Positions 21,267-28,847 of a DNA stretch of 45,145 nucleotides are shown in pieces. The notes under the pieces were generated by a model. That model had not been told where the DNA came from. It was given only the letters and a program-made list of their open reading frames with translations, and ran no database searches. Every line of letters begins with the position of its first letter. The stretch's first letter is position 1. Both the position numbers and the translations under genes were made by a program. Source of the stretch: a virus. The stretch spans positions 1 through 45,145 of the IMG/VR virus record IMGVR_UViG_3300034072_001272; one strand, written 5' to 3'.

Positions 21267-22192
21267 GCCGCGGACGCCTTCGGCGAAGGCTTTGGCTCGG
21301 GAGCCGTCGAAGACGCGTTCGCGGTCGGGGCGATCTGGTCGAGCGCCGATAGACGGGAGAGCATCGCTTCCATCAGCACGGCTTTCCGGTGCCGCTCCTC
21401 CCGCCACTGTGAGATTCTCGGCACCAACACCAACGCGAAAAATACTGCGATGAGAGTCAGTGCCACCGTCCCCAGGACGATCACCACCGTCGATAGGCCT
21501 GCGACTCCCGCCAGCGGTGACGGGGGTGGAATCAGCGGCAGGCCGTTCGGAAAAACCACCGGCCCAGTCGGGGGCGCGTTGTCATCTTTCGGAGTCGGCG
21601 ACCACGGAGGGTCGTACCCATGGAACGCGGTTGAGTCATGGCTCGAGGCGGATTGCACTCGCGAGACGTATCGACGCACGGCATCCGTGATCTGCCTGGC
21701 CAGCTTCTCGGGATCGCCTCCATACCCACCCTGGTAGACCACGGTCTTCGGGTCGCCGAACCGCCCATTCCTCGGTGGCTGAACGATCACGGTCGGATAG
21801 CTTTTGACGCTGATCCCCTCGAACCGAAACGCCTGGCTCTTGTCCTCCCGAGGATAGACCTGGTAGTGGGCCCAAGATCGCTTCGGATTGGTTGGGTCGG
21901 CAAGCGCAAGCAGATGCTGGCTCGACTTCCAGTCAGCCTTGAGCTGCTCGCATGGGGCACAGCCCTGCATCGTGAGAACGGAGACGAACCACTTCCCGGA
22001 GTCATCCTCGGGGGTCGCCATCGCCTCGACGAACAGATCGTTCGGGCTCTGCTGGTGACCAGAAACGTGCTGCACGGTGTCGCCGAGGCGAAGCACCTCC
22101 GCAACGTCGACATCGGCGGGCTCATCGCCTCGCAGTAAACCGGTCGCCGCGAACATCGCGACGACGATTGCCACAATCACAGGCCATCGCAT
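21263..22192 (-). CDS. Membrane-anchored thioredoxin-like protein
   Basis: 309 residues. An N-terminal signal segment (PVIVAIVVAMFAATGLL), then a thioredoxin fold with the redox pair C78-A-P-C81 (MQGCAPC) and the cis-proline loop SYPTVIV near 133. A proline-rich linker precedes a second membrane segment (about 231-258, STVVIVLGTVALTLIAVFFA) and a charged cytoplasmic tail. It should hold a thiol/disulfide exchanger outside the cytoplasm. It lies between a cysteine peptidase gene and a membrane desaturase gene. A role in disulfide chemistry of exported phage proteins is an inference. Confidence 0.75.
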   Translation of the reverse strand: MRWPVIVAIVVAMFAATGLLRGDEPADVDVAEVLRLGDTVQHVSGHQQSPNDLFVEAMATPEDDSGKWFVSVLTMQGCAPCEQLKADWKSSQHLLALADPTNPKRSWAHYQVYPREDKSQAFRFEGISVKSYPTVIVQPPRNGRFGDPKTVVYQGGYGGDPEKLARQITDAVRRYVSRVQSASSHDSTAFHGYDPPWSPTPKDDNAPPTGPVVFPNGLPLIPPPSPLAGVAGLSTVVIVLGTVALTLIAVFFALVLVPRISQWREERHRKAVLMEAMLSRLSALDQIAPTANASSTAPEPKPSPKASAA

Positions 22193-22211
22193 CGTTGCAC
22201 TCCTTCTGCTG

Positions 22212-22784
22212 TCACCACCACTGCCGATACGCCGGCCGCTCTGGGTGAGGGGGGTAATCGAGAATCACGCACCACTGGCCGCTCGCGAGGTGGAGCCGCC
22301 GAAATGCCGCTTCGTCGTACTCGTCGATGCGGCTGGTCGAGTTGTTGTTGCAGACGTACCAGCGGCCGGCGGCTGGGTCGTAGCCGGCGAGCGTCTGGAA
22401 ATGAGCGGTCCCGGCGCCGATGGCACACGGCCGGCCCGTGGCGGCGGCCCACTTCATCCAGTCCCACGTGGGCGTGCCCGTCACGTTGTAGATGCGGATG
22501 CCGCGCCGGCGGGAGTATTCGGCGACACGCGAAGGCCACGACCCACCGCGTTCCGCTGGGCCGTACTCGGTGTCCCAGAGGAGCGTCGCGGCTTCGGGGA
22601 CGTTCTGATCGACGCCGCACATGCCGATTGAGCACTGCACGCACGAGCCGTCCGGGTTTCGGAACCACGCCCGCAGCTCCTTCGGCAGGTCCATCGCCAG
22701 CCGCTGATCACGCGGCTCGGTCTCGGCGTAGCCGGCACCGATGCAGATCAAGGCCACCAAGGCGAGGATGCAGGCGCGGATCAT
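22212..22784 (-). CDS. Exported papain-like cysteine peptidase
   Basis: 190 residues. Signal peptide (CILALVALICIGAGYA). A putative catalytic Cys in GSCVQCS (C48), His in TAHFQTLAGYD (H128) and Asn in VCNNNSTS (about 147) follow the order of C39-like/papain-fold enzymes. Six further cysteines could form disulfides. The ATG overlaps the preceding stop. It could be a peptidoglycan or protein hydrolase (an endolysin candidate); no standard endolysin domain is otherwise present in the window. Confidence 0.6.
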   Translation of the reverse strand: MIRACILALVALICIGAGYAETEPRDQRLAMDLPKELRAWFRNPDGSCVQCSIGMCGVDQNVPEAATLLWDTEYGPAERGGSWPSRVAEYSRRRGIRIYNVTGTPTWDWMKWAAATGRPCAIGAGTAHFQTLAGYDPAAGRWYVCNNNSTSRIDEYDEAAFRRLHLASGQWCVILDYPPHPERPAYRQWW

Positions 22785-23179
22785 GCGGCGGGCTCCTTTC
22801 GGACGAGCTCGAGGATCTGTTCCATGGTTCCGCCCGCGAAGGCGATCACGAGTGCACGGAGGATGGGCTTAGCGAACGGCCAAATGGGGTAGAGGTAGAC
22901 CGGAACGGCGTAGCCGGCGATGGCGTCAAACAGCCGGCCGACCAGGTCCATGACGGCGGCCTTCTTCTCCTCGTTCGTCATCCGCTGGACGGTGTCGAGG
23001 AACTTCGTCGCGAGCTTCATGAGCGCAGACGACAGCTCGGAAAACTCCGACCAGGAGAGACCGTCGGAGGCGGCCTGGCGGGCGTTCGCGATGAAGGCCG
23101 CGCCCTTGTCGTAGACGTCGCCCGGCGTGAGAAACCCGGCCTCGGGAAGCGTGACAATCGTCGTGGATGCGTCGGTCAT
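22781..23179 (-). CDS. Holin-like membrane-associated protein
   Basis: 132 residues. A soluble helical half with NEEKKAAVMDLVGRLFDA is followed by hydrophobic, aromatic segments (AGYAVPVYLYPIWPFAKPIL, RALVIAFAGGTMEQILELV) and a charged end. Just upstream of the peptidase gene, this resembles holin placement. Could instead be a tail-associated protein. Confidence 0.45.
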   Translation of the reverse strand: MTDASTTIVTLPEAGFLTPGDVYDKGAAFIANARQAASDGLSWSEFSELSSALMKLATKFLDTVQRMTNEEKKAAVMDLVGRLFDAIAGYAVPVYLYPIWPFAKPILRALVIAFAGGTMEQILELVRKEPAA

Positions 23180-23391
23180 TTTTCGAGGCCTTTCCTGCGG
23201 AGGCGGGATTGCATGATCAGCTCGGTGGCAGACTGCCCCGGTGTTCGCGACGTGATGCAGCCAATGCCCTCGGATCGCCGCGGTTCGTTGAAGAAAACGT
23301 GGTTGTGGCGGTCCGAAGCGGAGGCGATCGGCACCCGGCCATTCGCCGTGGTCCGGAACACTGTTTCCTCGGCCCGAGAAATGGCAGCCAC
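23176..23391 (-). CDS. Small hypothetical protein
   Basis: 71 residues from a GTG with AAGGAG seven bases upstream. Basic, with the fragment SASDRHNHVFFNEPRRSEG. No HNH nuclease pattern. A TACACT-type motif lies about 21 bases upstream of its start. Not recognised. Confidence 0.5.
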   Translation of the reverse strand: MAAISRAEETVFRTTANGRVPIASASDRHNHVFFNEPRRSEGIGCITSRTPGQSATELIMQSRLRRKGLEK

Positions 23392-23408
23392 TCGTCGCTC
23401 CTTAGACC

Positions 23409-23450
23409 TTCAGTGTACTGCCGTTCAGGCGCGTCCCTCGGCGTCGAACG
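23409..23450. repeat. 42-bp repeat, copy 1
   Basis: 38 of 42 bases match 41113-41154 in the same orientation. This copy includes the last codons of the dNMP kinase gene and the TACACT element ahead of the next gene. The other copy is in the gap below the terminase gene. Confidence 0.75.
23412..23417 (-). promoter_or_regulatory. TACACTG late -10-like element 1
   Basis: Minus-strand TACACT followed by G, 21 bases before the GTG of the 71-residue gene. No convincing -35. One of four TAYACTG motifs placed before late genes. Confidence 0.45.
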
Positions 23451-24303
23451 CGGTCTCGACCTGAGCCTTGAGGTCGTCCAGCGTGCCGTTGTTGTCGATC
23501 ACGTGGTCGCCATCGCGGATGGCAATTCCCGCCTCACTGACATGGGCGTTTGGCTGATCTGTGCCAGGACGCAAGATGTGCCAGATCTCGCCGCCGACCG
23601 ACCTGAGAAACTCGGCTTCGTTCTCGAAACGAACGTCGGCCACGGCGATCACACTCGCGCCGCTTCGCTGCAGCGCCATGATCCTGAACCCGAGGATCTT
23701 GATCCAGAAGTCGTCGCAGACCATGCGGCGGCCCCATTCGGTGCCGAGCGTCTGCAGGAGCTGTCGCGGGCTCTTGCCGATCCACGGGATTTCACGGGCC
23801 TTCATGGCCGGCCGGCGGAGCCACTTCTCGTGCACGCCGAGGCAGCATTCGAGCATCGCGTAAATGGGGTCTGCGAGCTGGATCACCGTGGCGCCCGGGA
23901 TCATTTCGGCGACCGTGGTCTTGCCGCTGCCGGCCCGGCCGTGGATCCCGATCAGCCGCGTCGGTGCACGGTTTTGCTGCGGCTCATATCCGGGAGGCAG
24001 CGTGACGATGTCTCCGCGGTCAACGGACGCAGACCAGACCAGCTCACCATCCGGGGCGTCATCGCCTTCGGCGAGAGCTACCACCGTGCCGGGGTCGTGC
24101 TCGGCGACGCTTTGTCGGAGCTTGTTGACCTTGTCCTGGGTCGAACCCCAGCGGGCCTCGAGCTGCGACGCTTTCAGGCCGCCCACCTGGAAGGGCTTGT
24201 CGAACACGGCCTCCTTGAGAGGCTCCGCAGGAATGAACGTGAATTGCTCGTTCTCTTCGACAAACTTCTTGGGCAGGTCGTCAGGCAGTCCGTCGCCGTG
24301 CAT
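23425..24303 (-). CDS. Deoxynucleoside monophosphate kinase with N-terminal extension
   Basis: 292 residues; the ATG at 24303 has GGAG eight bases upstream, better than the ATG at 24309. Residues about 118-290 are a phage dNMP kinase: Walker A GIHGRAGSGKTT, LADPIYAMLECC, RQLLQTLGTEWGRRM, CDDFWIK, VIAVADVRFENEAEFL, GGEIWHILRPG. It phosphorylates dNMPs to feed replication. The first 110 residues are an added soluble domain (ASQLEARWGSTQDKVNKLRQ; SASVDRGDIVTLPPGYEP) that is not part of the kinase fold. It is placed among tail-tip genes, not with replication genes. Confidence 0.85.
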   Translation of the reverse strand: MHGDGLPDDLPKKFVEENEQFTFIPAEPLKEAVFDKPFQVGGLKASQLEARWGSTQDKVNKLRQSVAEHDPGTVVALAEGDDAPDGELVWSASVDRGDIVTLPPGYEPQQNRAPTRLIGIHGRAGSGKTTVAEMIPGATVIQLADPIYAMLECCLGVHEKWLRRPAMKAREIPWIGKSPRQLLQTLGTEWGRRMVCDDFWIKILGFRIMALQRSGASVIAVADVRFENEAEFLRSVGGEIWHILRPGTDQPNAHVSEAGIAIRDGDHVIDNNGTLDDLKAQVETAFDAEGRA

Positions 24304-24367
24304 CGTCATGGCTCCAGGGGAATGAGCGGCGGCATCCTCACCTGGTCTGCACCGGCGTCAATACCAA

Positions 24368-24739
24368 TTAGGCGGGTTCTGGAGGAGCGACGATGACGGC
24401 AACCTTCCCCATGAAAGCGGTCCGCACAACTCCGCCGGCGGACTCGTACCGAAGGAACCAGTACCAGGGTTTCCTGGAATCGAGGGCGGCCGTGATCGTC
24501 TTTGGAATCGTGACCTCGATCATGGTGTGGACCGTCTCCGGAGGTGTCGGAGAGGGCTCTGGGTCGACCACCAAGGTGGGCTCAAACTCAACCTCGGGAG
24601 CCACGAGCTGGCTGTTGTAGATGCCGGACGTGACCGTGTAGCCGGTGAGGTCGAGCTCGACACGCACGTCGAACACCAGGTCGTCGCCCTGAACGAGCGT
24701 GATCGCCTTGTCTTCAGGTCGCTGGGTGACCGCTGCCAT
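24368..24739 (-). CDS. Baseplate/tail-tip beta-sandwich protein
   Basis: 123 residues. ITLVQGDDLVFDVRVELDLT, GYTVTSGIYN, EVTIPKTITAALDSRKPWYW are the pattern of the BppU/receptor-binding-baseplate N-terminal sandwich used in siphovirus tips. Starts 26 bases inside the previous gene. Its own -10-like element is at 24762. Confidence 0.6.
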   Translation of the reverse strand: MAAVTQRPEDKAITLVQGDDLVFDVRVELDLTGYTVTSGIYNSQLVAPEVEFEPTLVVDPEPSPTPPETVHTMIEVTIPKTITAALDSRKPWYWFLRYESAGGVVRTAFMGKVAVIVAPPEPA

Positions 24740-25181
24740 GCGTTTGCTCCTCGTGAACGTCAGTATACCTGGGCAGGCGTGCAGCCCCGGCGGCCCGACG
24801 CGCGAGCGAGCATGCCGTTTTGACGACACCGATCGCCGCGGCATCGCTCCACGGAATCAGGAGCCGCCGCTTGCGATGCTCCCGCCGCATGACCTTGAGG
24901 ATCTTCTCCAGAGCCTCGGGCGACTCACACCAATCCGGCCCGCGGGCATCCATCTCGGCCGCCATCGGGCCACACTCGCAGTCCTCGGTGGCGTCGATAC
25001 CGATCCACGACAGCATCCGCTTGGTGAAGTGGCCTGGTCCTGGCGGGCCGGCGGGTTTCTTAGCCTTCGGGTCGTATGGTTTCGGCGGCGGCTTGCAGTT
25101 GCGAAACGTCGGCAGCCTGCGGGCGACATGGCCGCACGTCGTGCAGGTGAGCGTCACAGGATCGTAGCTGCATTGCGTCAT
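24714..25181 (-). CDS. Cys-rich tail-region protein
   Basis: 155 residues from an ATG in an ATGA overlap. N-terminal CSYDPVTLTCTTCGH suggests a zinc ribbon. A proline/lysine linker and CECGPMAAEMDARGPDWCES follow, then a basic helical region. Tail-tip neighbourhood. Not recognised. Confidence 0.55.
   Translation of the reverse strand: MTQCSYDPVTLTCTTCGHVARRLPTFRNCKPPPKPYDPKAKKPAGPPGPGHFTKRMLSWIGIDATEDCECGPMAAEMDARGPDWCESPEALEKILKVMRREHRKRRLLIPWSDAAAIGVVKTACSLARRAAGAARLPRYTDVHEEQTHGSGHPAT
24762..24767 (-). promoter_or_regulatory. TATACTG late -10-like element 2
   Basis: Minus-strand TATACT followed by G, five of six bases of the sigma-70 -10. It stands 23 bases before the 123-residue gene, inside the coding sequence of the gene before. 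No clear -35. Confidence 0.45.
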
Positions 25182-27232
25182 GCGATCACCATCGATCCGA
25201 AGCCCGTGAAGGCATAGGCGCTGATCCGGTGCGGATACGTGCCGGCGGCTGGGCCACACATAGGGGAATCCTGGCACCGAGATGCGCAGCCGTTTTCACC
25301 GTAGAACAAGCCGTAGCTACCACCACCACCGAAAACCGTCATGCACTTCTTGTTGCAATGGTTGCACTCGTGAGTGTCTTCGATGGATCCGTTCCCCGCG
25401 GAATCGAACTCCAATACCTCCCGGAACCCCCACGTCGCTCGAGGTGGCCCTGGGTTTTGTGTGGCACACGGCACAACCTCCACGAAAAGGTAGTCGCCAT
25501 TCCATGAAGTGCCGCCCTCTTGCAGGGTGAGTACGTGATCGCCTTCCGGTGGCGCTTGGTAGTGTGTCCAAGCCATCTCGATCGCAGTCGGTTCATCCAC
25601 GCTCCAATACGACTGAATGTGAGCGATCAGACCAGTTGGATACGTGTAGGAAACGGTCACCTCTTCGGGTGGAGCCGCGTCACCTTGGCAGCATGGCAGG
25701 CATGAGTACGGGCCGGCCCATTGGTTGTTTTCGTCGTAGGTGCCACCTTCCGACACGGATGCTGTGGTGCCGCTCGGGTGTGAGGCCTCGAACTCGATTG
25801 GATCGTCGACACCCACGAGCGTCTCGGCCGTCATGAGAACGTCGCAGGTCATCGAATGAAGCGGGGTGGGGCTTCCGACTGGCGACTCAGTGATGAGCAC
25901 CACGTAGGCGGGCTTTTCTGGACCTCGCCAGACAACTTGCAGCGCTCCGCGGGTGGCGTGGGCGGCATTGCCCGTGCAAAAACGGTGCTCGTAGACGCAA
26001 GCCGGCCGGCTCGCCTGGCAGTCGTCCATAGGAACCGACGCTGTCTCTCGGCAGAAATGAGCCAGGTACGGGTAAAGCGGCCAGCCTTCCGAAACAGGGT
26101 AGTAGTCGGTGGCGTTGTCATTGCTGTCGACCTGGCCCTCGCGAGCACAGGGCCGCGCCCCCTTTCGGAGAACAAACGTCCTGCCGTCCAGGGCTGTGTC
26201 GCAGCAGCTCCGCACGTAGTCGGAACCGTTGTAATCGTCGCCGCCGTCGTCGAGAGCAATCCCCGTCAGGCTCCCAAACGTTGGACTCTCGGGATCATCG
26301 TCGATCGAGATCGTGAAGGTCGCGCCCGTGCCTCCGCCACCGTCCACGGTTGCGGTCACGTCCGCCAGTAGGGCGGGCTCGGTTGGGTCCTCCTCGTAGT
26401 AAACGCCGCCATCGTCGACAACGATGATGTCGGCCACGCCGGTGTCTTTGAAATACTCGCCCGGGGAGTCGATCACGTATCCCGTGATTTCTCCGCTGCC
26501 GCCAACGGATGTGACGCGGCCGAATGCCGAATAGGACTCCTGCCCATCGGTGACCACGAAGGCGATCGGGTCATCGACAACGTAGCCGGTGCCGGCCGTG
26601 TCGATGCTCAGAGTGTCTACGCCCCAGATGTCACGGCCATCGAGGTCCGTGCCGGCGGACAGGTTCACCGACAGGGCGCCGCCAGTGCCGATCGCTCCCG
26701 ACAAGTCGGCCACGATCGTCGGCGCGGCCCGGACCGTGCGAACCCGCAGATACGCGGGCGACACCTCCATCACCTCTGGGCCGTAGTAGAGGTAGAACTG
26801 CTGATTGTCCGTGTAAGACCCCTCGTCGCCGCCGTCGACGACGGCCGCCGATGCGATCCGCCAGTAGGGCCAGTCGCAATCGCCAGCCTCCTCGGCAAGC
26901 GTGAAAGTAACGGTCGAGTTGCTGTCTCCGGTGATCGTCGGTTCCACCCTGCCGATCGCCGCATACCCTCCGCCACCCGCCGTAAGGATCGGTGTGTCGA
27001 CCGGGCCCGGGGTGGAGCCAGGTTCCGGGGCGTTCACGTAGCCGGCGGCGCCTTCGCCCTGGCACGAGCTGAACGCGAGCGGGATTCTGCTGACAGCCGG
27101 GAAGGCCGTCGCGAAGCCGCCGAGCGTGACCGTGAGGGTATCGGGCAGACAACGCGACCGGGTGACAACCTGCGTCCCGGAGAACGGGTTTGTCACCAGA
27201 ACCTTGCCGGCGCTGGTCACTGGCCTTCTCAC
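25178..27232 (-). CDS. Large tail-tip/tail-associated structural protein
   Basis: 684 residues from a GTG in a GTGA overlap. The N-terminal half is beta-rich with repeated Gly/Asp strands and GTGY-type turns (SIDTAGTGYVVDDPIAFVVT; YVIDSPGEYFKDTGVADIIV). The C-terminal half is Cys-rich (CVYEHRFC; CNHCNKKCM; CASRCQDSPMC), implying disulfides or metal clusters. Lies directly after the two tail proteins below the tape measure, where central tail-tip or fibre proteins are coded. No enzymatic motif recognised. Confidence 0.65.
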   Translation of the reverse strand: MRRPVTSAGKVLVTNPFSGTQVVTRSRCLPDTLTVTLGGFATAFPAVSRIPLAFSSCQGEGAAGYVNAPEPGSTPGPVDTPILTAGGGGYAAIGRVEPTITGDSNSTVTFTLAEEAGDCDWPYWRIASAAVVDGGDEGSYTDNQQFYLYYGPEVMEVSPAYLRVRTVRAAPTIVADLSGAIGTGGALSVNLSAGTDLDGRDIWGVDTLSIDTAGTGYVVDDPIAFVVTDGQESYSAFGRVTSVGGSGEITGYVIDSPGEYFKDTGVADIIVVDDGGVYYEEDPTEPALLADVTATVDGGGGTGATFTISIDDDPESPTFGSLTGIALDDGGDDYNGSDYVRSCCDTALDGRTFVLRKGARPCAREGQVDSNDNATDYYPVSEGWPLYPYLAHFCRETASVPMDDCQASRPACVYEHRFCTGNAAHATRGALQVVWRGPEKPAYVVLITESPVGSPTPLHSMTCDVLMTAETLVGVDDPIEFEASHPSGTTASVSEGGTYDENNQWAGPYSCLPCCQGDAAPPEEVTVSYTYPTGLIAHIQSYWSVDEPTAIEMAWTHYQAPPEGDHVLTLQEGGTSWNGDYLFVEVVPCATQNPGPPRATWGFREVLEFDSAGNGSIEDTHECNHCNKKCMTVFGGGGSYGLFYGENGCASRCQDSPMCGPAAGTYPHRISAYAFTGFGSMVIA

Positions 27233-27855
27233 AAGCCCTCCAACTCCTCGCAGCTCAGCTCGTCGAGCCACTTCAAGCATCCTTCCTCGTGAACGAGGAA
27301 TTGCCGAACGGCCTCTTCGTCGAAGTCTGTCACGAGCCGAAGGTCGCGGAACCCAAGCTGAATGAATGCGAGCTTGCCGGCACCGGTGCCGGATTCCTTG
27401 GCGATGATCTTGGCCGAGCCCATGCAGTCAGAAACCAGCTCGTTCACAGTCGTGCCGGGATGACACCACGCATGACCAGCGTCACTGACGTTGATCTTTG
27501 TCTGCGTCACGCCCGCAACGGCCACCGGGCCCGTCTTGCCGGCTTTGATCGGCTCCAATGCCACACACCACGACGCCGACGATGCTGTCGGGGTGCCACC
27601 TGTGAGGACGGGCTCCGACTTAAACTGCGGCGACGTGAACGCGACCGCGAGGCCGGTGATCGCCAGCACACCGAACTGCGGGACCACGCTTCCGCTGTTG
27701 TTCTTGCATCGCAGCATCGTGTAGGGCGGGGCCGCCATCGCAATGGCCCCACCCCCATTCGCCTTCGGCTCCTTCATGAGGCCGTTGACAAAGTTGATAT
27801 GGTCGGCGGCGACCGCGATCCGCTGCCCGGGGCGAACTCCCAGCCTTGGGTCCAT
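27229..27855 (-). CDS. Tail-associated structural protein
   Basis: 208 residues. N-terminal GVRPGQRIAVAADHINFVNG, then beta-rich segments (NNSGSVVPQFGVLAITGLAV; AGKTGPVAVAGVTQTKINVS) and a helical acidic C-terminus. The set resembles distal-tail or tip proteins. Position: second gene after the tape measure. Confidence 0.55.
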   Translation of the reverse strand: MDPRLGVRPGQRIAVAADHINFVNGLMKEPKANGGGAIAMAAPPYTMLRCKNNSGSVVPQFGVLAITGLAVAFTSPQFKSEPVLTGGTPTASSASWCVALEPIKAGKTGPVAVAGVTQTKINVSDAGHAWCHPGTTVNELVSDCMGSAKIIAKESGTGAGKLAFIQLGFRDLRLVTDFDEEAVRQFLVHEEGCLKWLDELSCEELEGL

Positions 27856-27857
27856 GG

Positions 27858-28847
27858 TCAGATCCCCAGGTTTGCGATGAACTGGTCGCCTGCCGGGAGC
27901 TGCGGGATCAGCGGTGACACTGGCCGGCCAGGGCCGTTCTCCGAAACGATCTTGAGCGAAGCCCAGTTGTCGAATTCGTAGACGCGGTTCTTGTAGGCCG
28001 CGATGGGCCGGCGGATCAGCGTGTCGCTCTGCACGTCGTCCTGGTAGCGAATCCAGACGTATTCCCAGCCGAGCTTCTCAAACGCCGGGATCTCGTCGTC
28101 GTACTCATCGCTGTTCACTTTGAACGCGGCGATGTTCGGCCGGCACTCAAAATCGAACGTGAGCGTGGCGAAAGGCTGGTCACCCTGCCAGTTGCAGCGT
28201 GCCCCCATGAACAGGCACTCGCCCACTGCGAAGGCGCGGAACTTGACCAGGCAAAGCGTGCCCGTGAGCGTTTCGACGGCTCGGATGTACTCCTCGCTCA
28301 TCGCGACGCCGGCCGGGAAGATCCACGTCTCGGAATACCGCATCCCGGGCTTGACGACGTCGACGCCCTGCACGCCCTGGGCGTTGACGTTGATTGCCCG
28401 GTCAAACTTCGGCTGGGTGTTTGGGTAGACCGTCTCGTCGAGGGCCTGGTAGATCCTCTCAGTGCGGCCGGTCGTGTCCCAGGCGATGGAGCCCGGGTAG
28501 ATCTTGGTGTCGTCTTCCTCTTCCTCGGGGTTCTCTCCGTCGCCCCCGCCGCCTCCCTGGCCCTTCGTCACCAGCGTCTGGTAATCGGCGACGACGTCCC
28601 AGTAGTAGTTTCCGATGCCCGTGAGCGAGAGCCGCTTTCGCGACCAATACTTGCCGGAACCATCGGTGCTCACATACGGCGGCGCGTACGTGTTCATGAT
28701 CGCGACAGCCCGATTGAAGCTGTCGACGCGGCCCATGATGTAGCTGCGACGAACCTTCTCGATCTGGCCAGACTCGCTCTCGTTCGTGACCTCGCCGGAC
28801 ATGCTGTCCGACTTTTCCCAAACGCGGACGTCTGCAAGGAGCGTCAT
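27858..28847 (-). CDS. Tail protein below the tape measure (distal-tail candidate)
   Basis: 329 residues. Strand-rich, with an acidic glycine loop near 105-120, SETWIFPAGVAMSEEYIRAV and FATLTFDFECRPNIAAFKV. Immediately follows the tape measure, which in siphoviruses is the usual place of the distal-tail protein. Family-level recognition is lacking. Confidence 0.55.
   Translation of the reverse strand: MTLLADVRVWEKSDSMSGEVTNESESGQIEKVRRSYIMGRVDSFNRAVAIMNTYAPPYVSTDGSGKYWSRKRLSLTGIGNYYWDVVADYQTLVTKGQGGGGGDGENPEEEEDDTKIYPGSIAWDTTGRTERIYQALDETVYPNTQPKFDRAINVNAQGVQGVDVVKPGMRYSETWIFPAGVAMSEEYIRAVETLTGTLCLVKFRAFAVGECLFMGARCNWQGDQPFATLTFDFECRPNIAAFKVNSDEYDDEIPAFEKLGWEYVWIRYQDDVQSDTLIRRPIAAYKNRVYEFDNWASLKIVSENGPGRPVSPLIPQLPAGDQFIANLGI

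Noticed and set aside
23176-23391. HNH endonuclease from the letters HNH
   Set aside because: Only a chance tripeptide; no zinc cysteines or ββα pattern.
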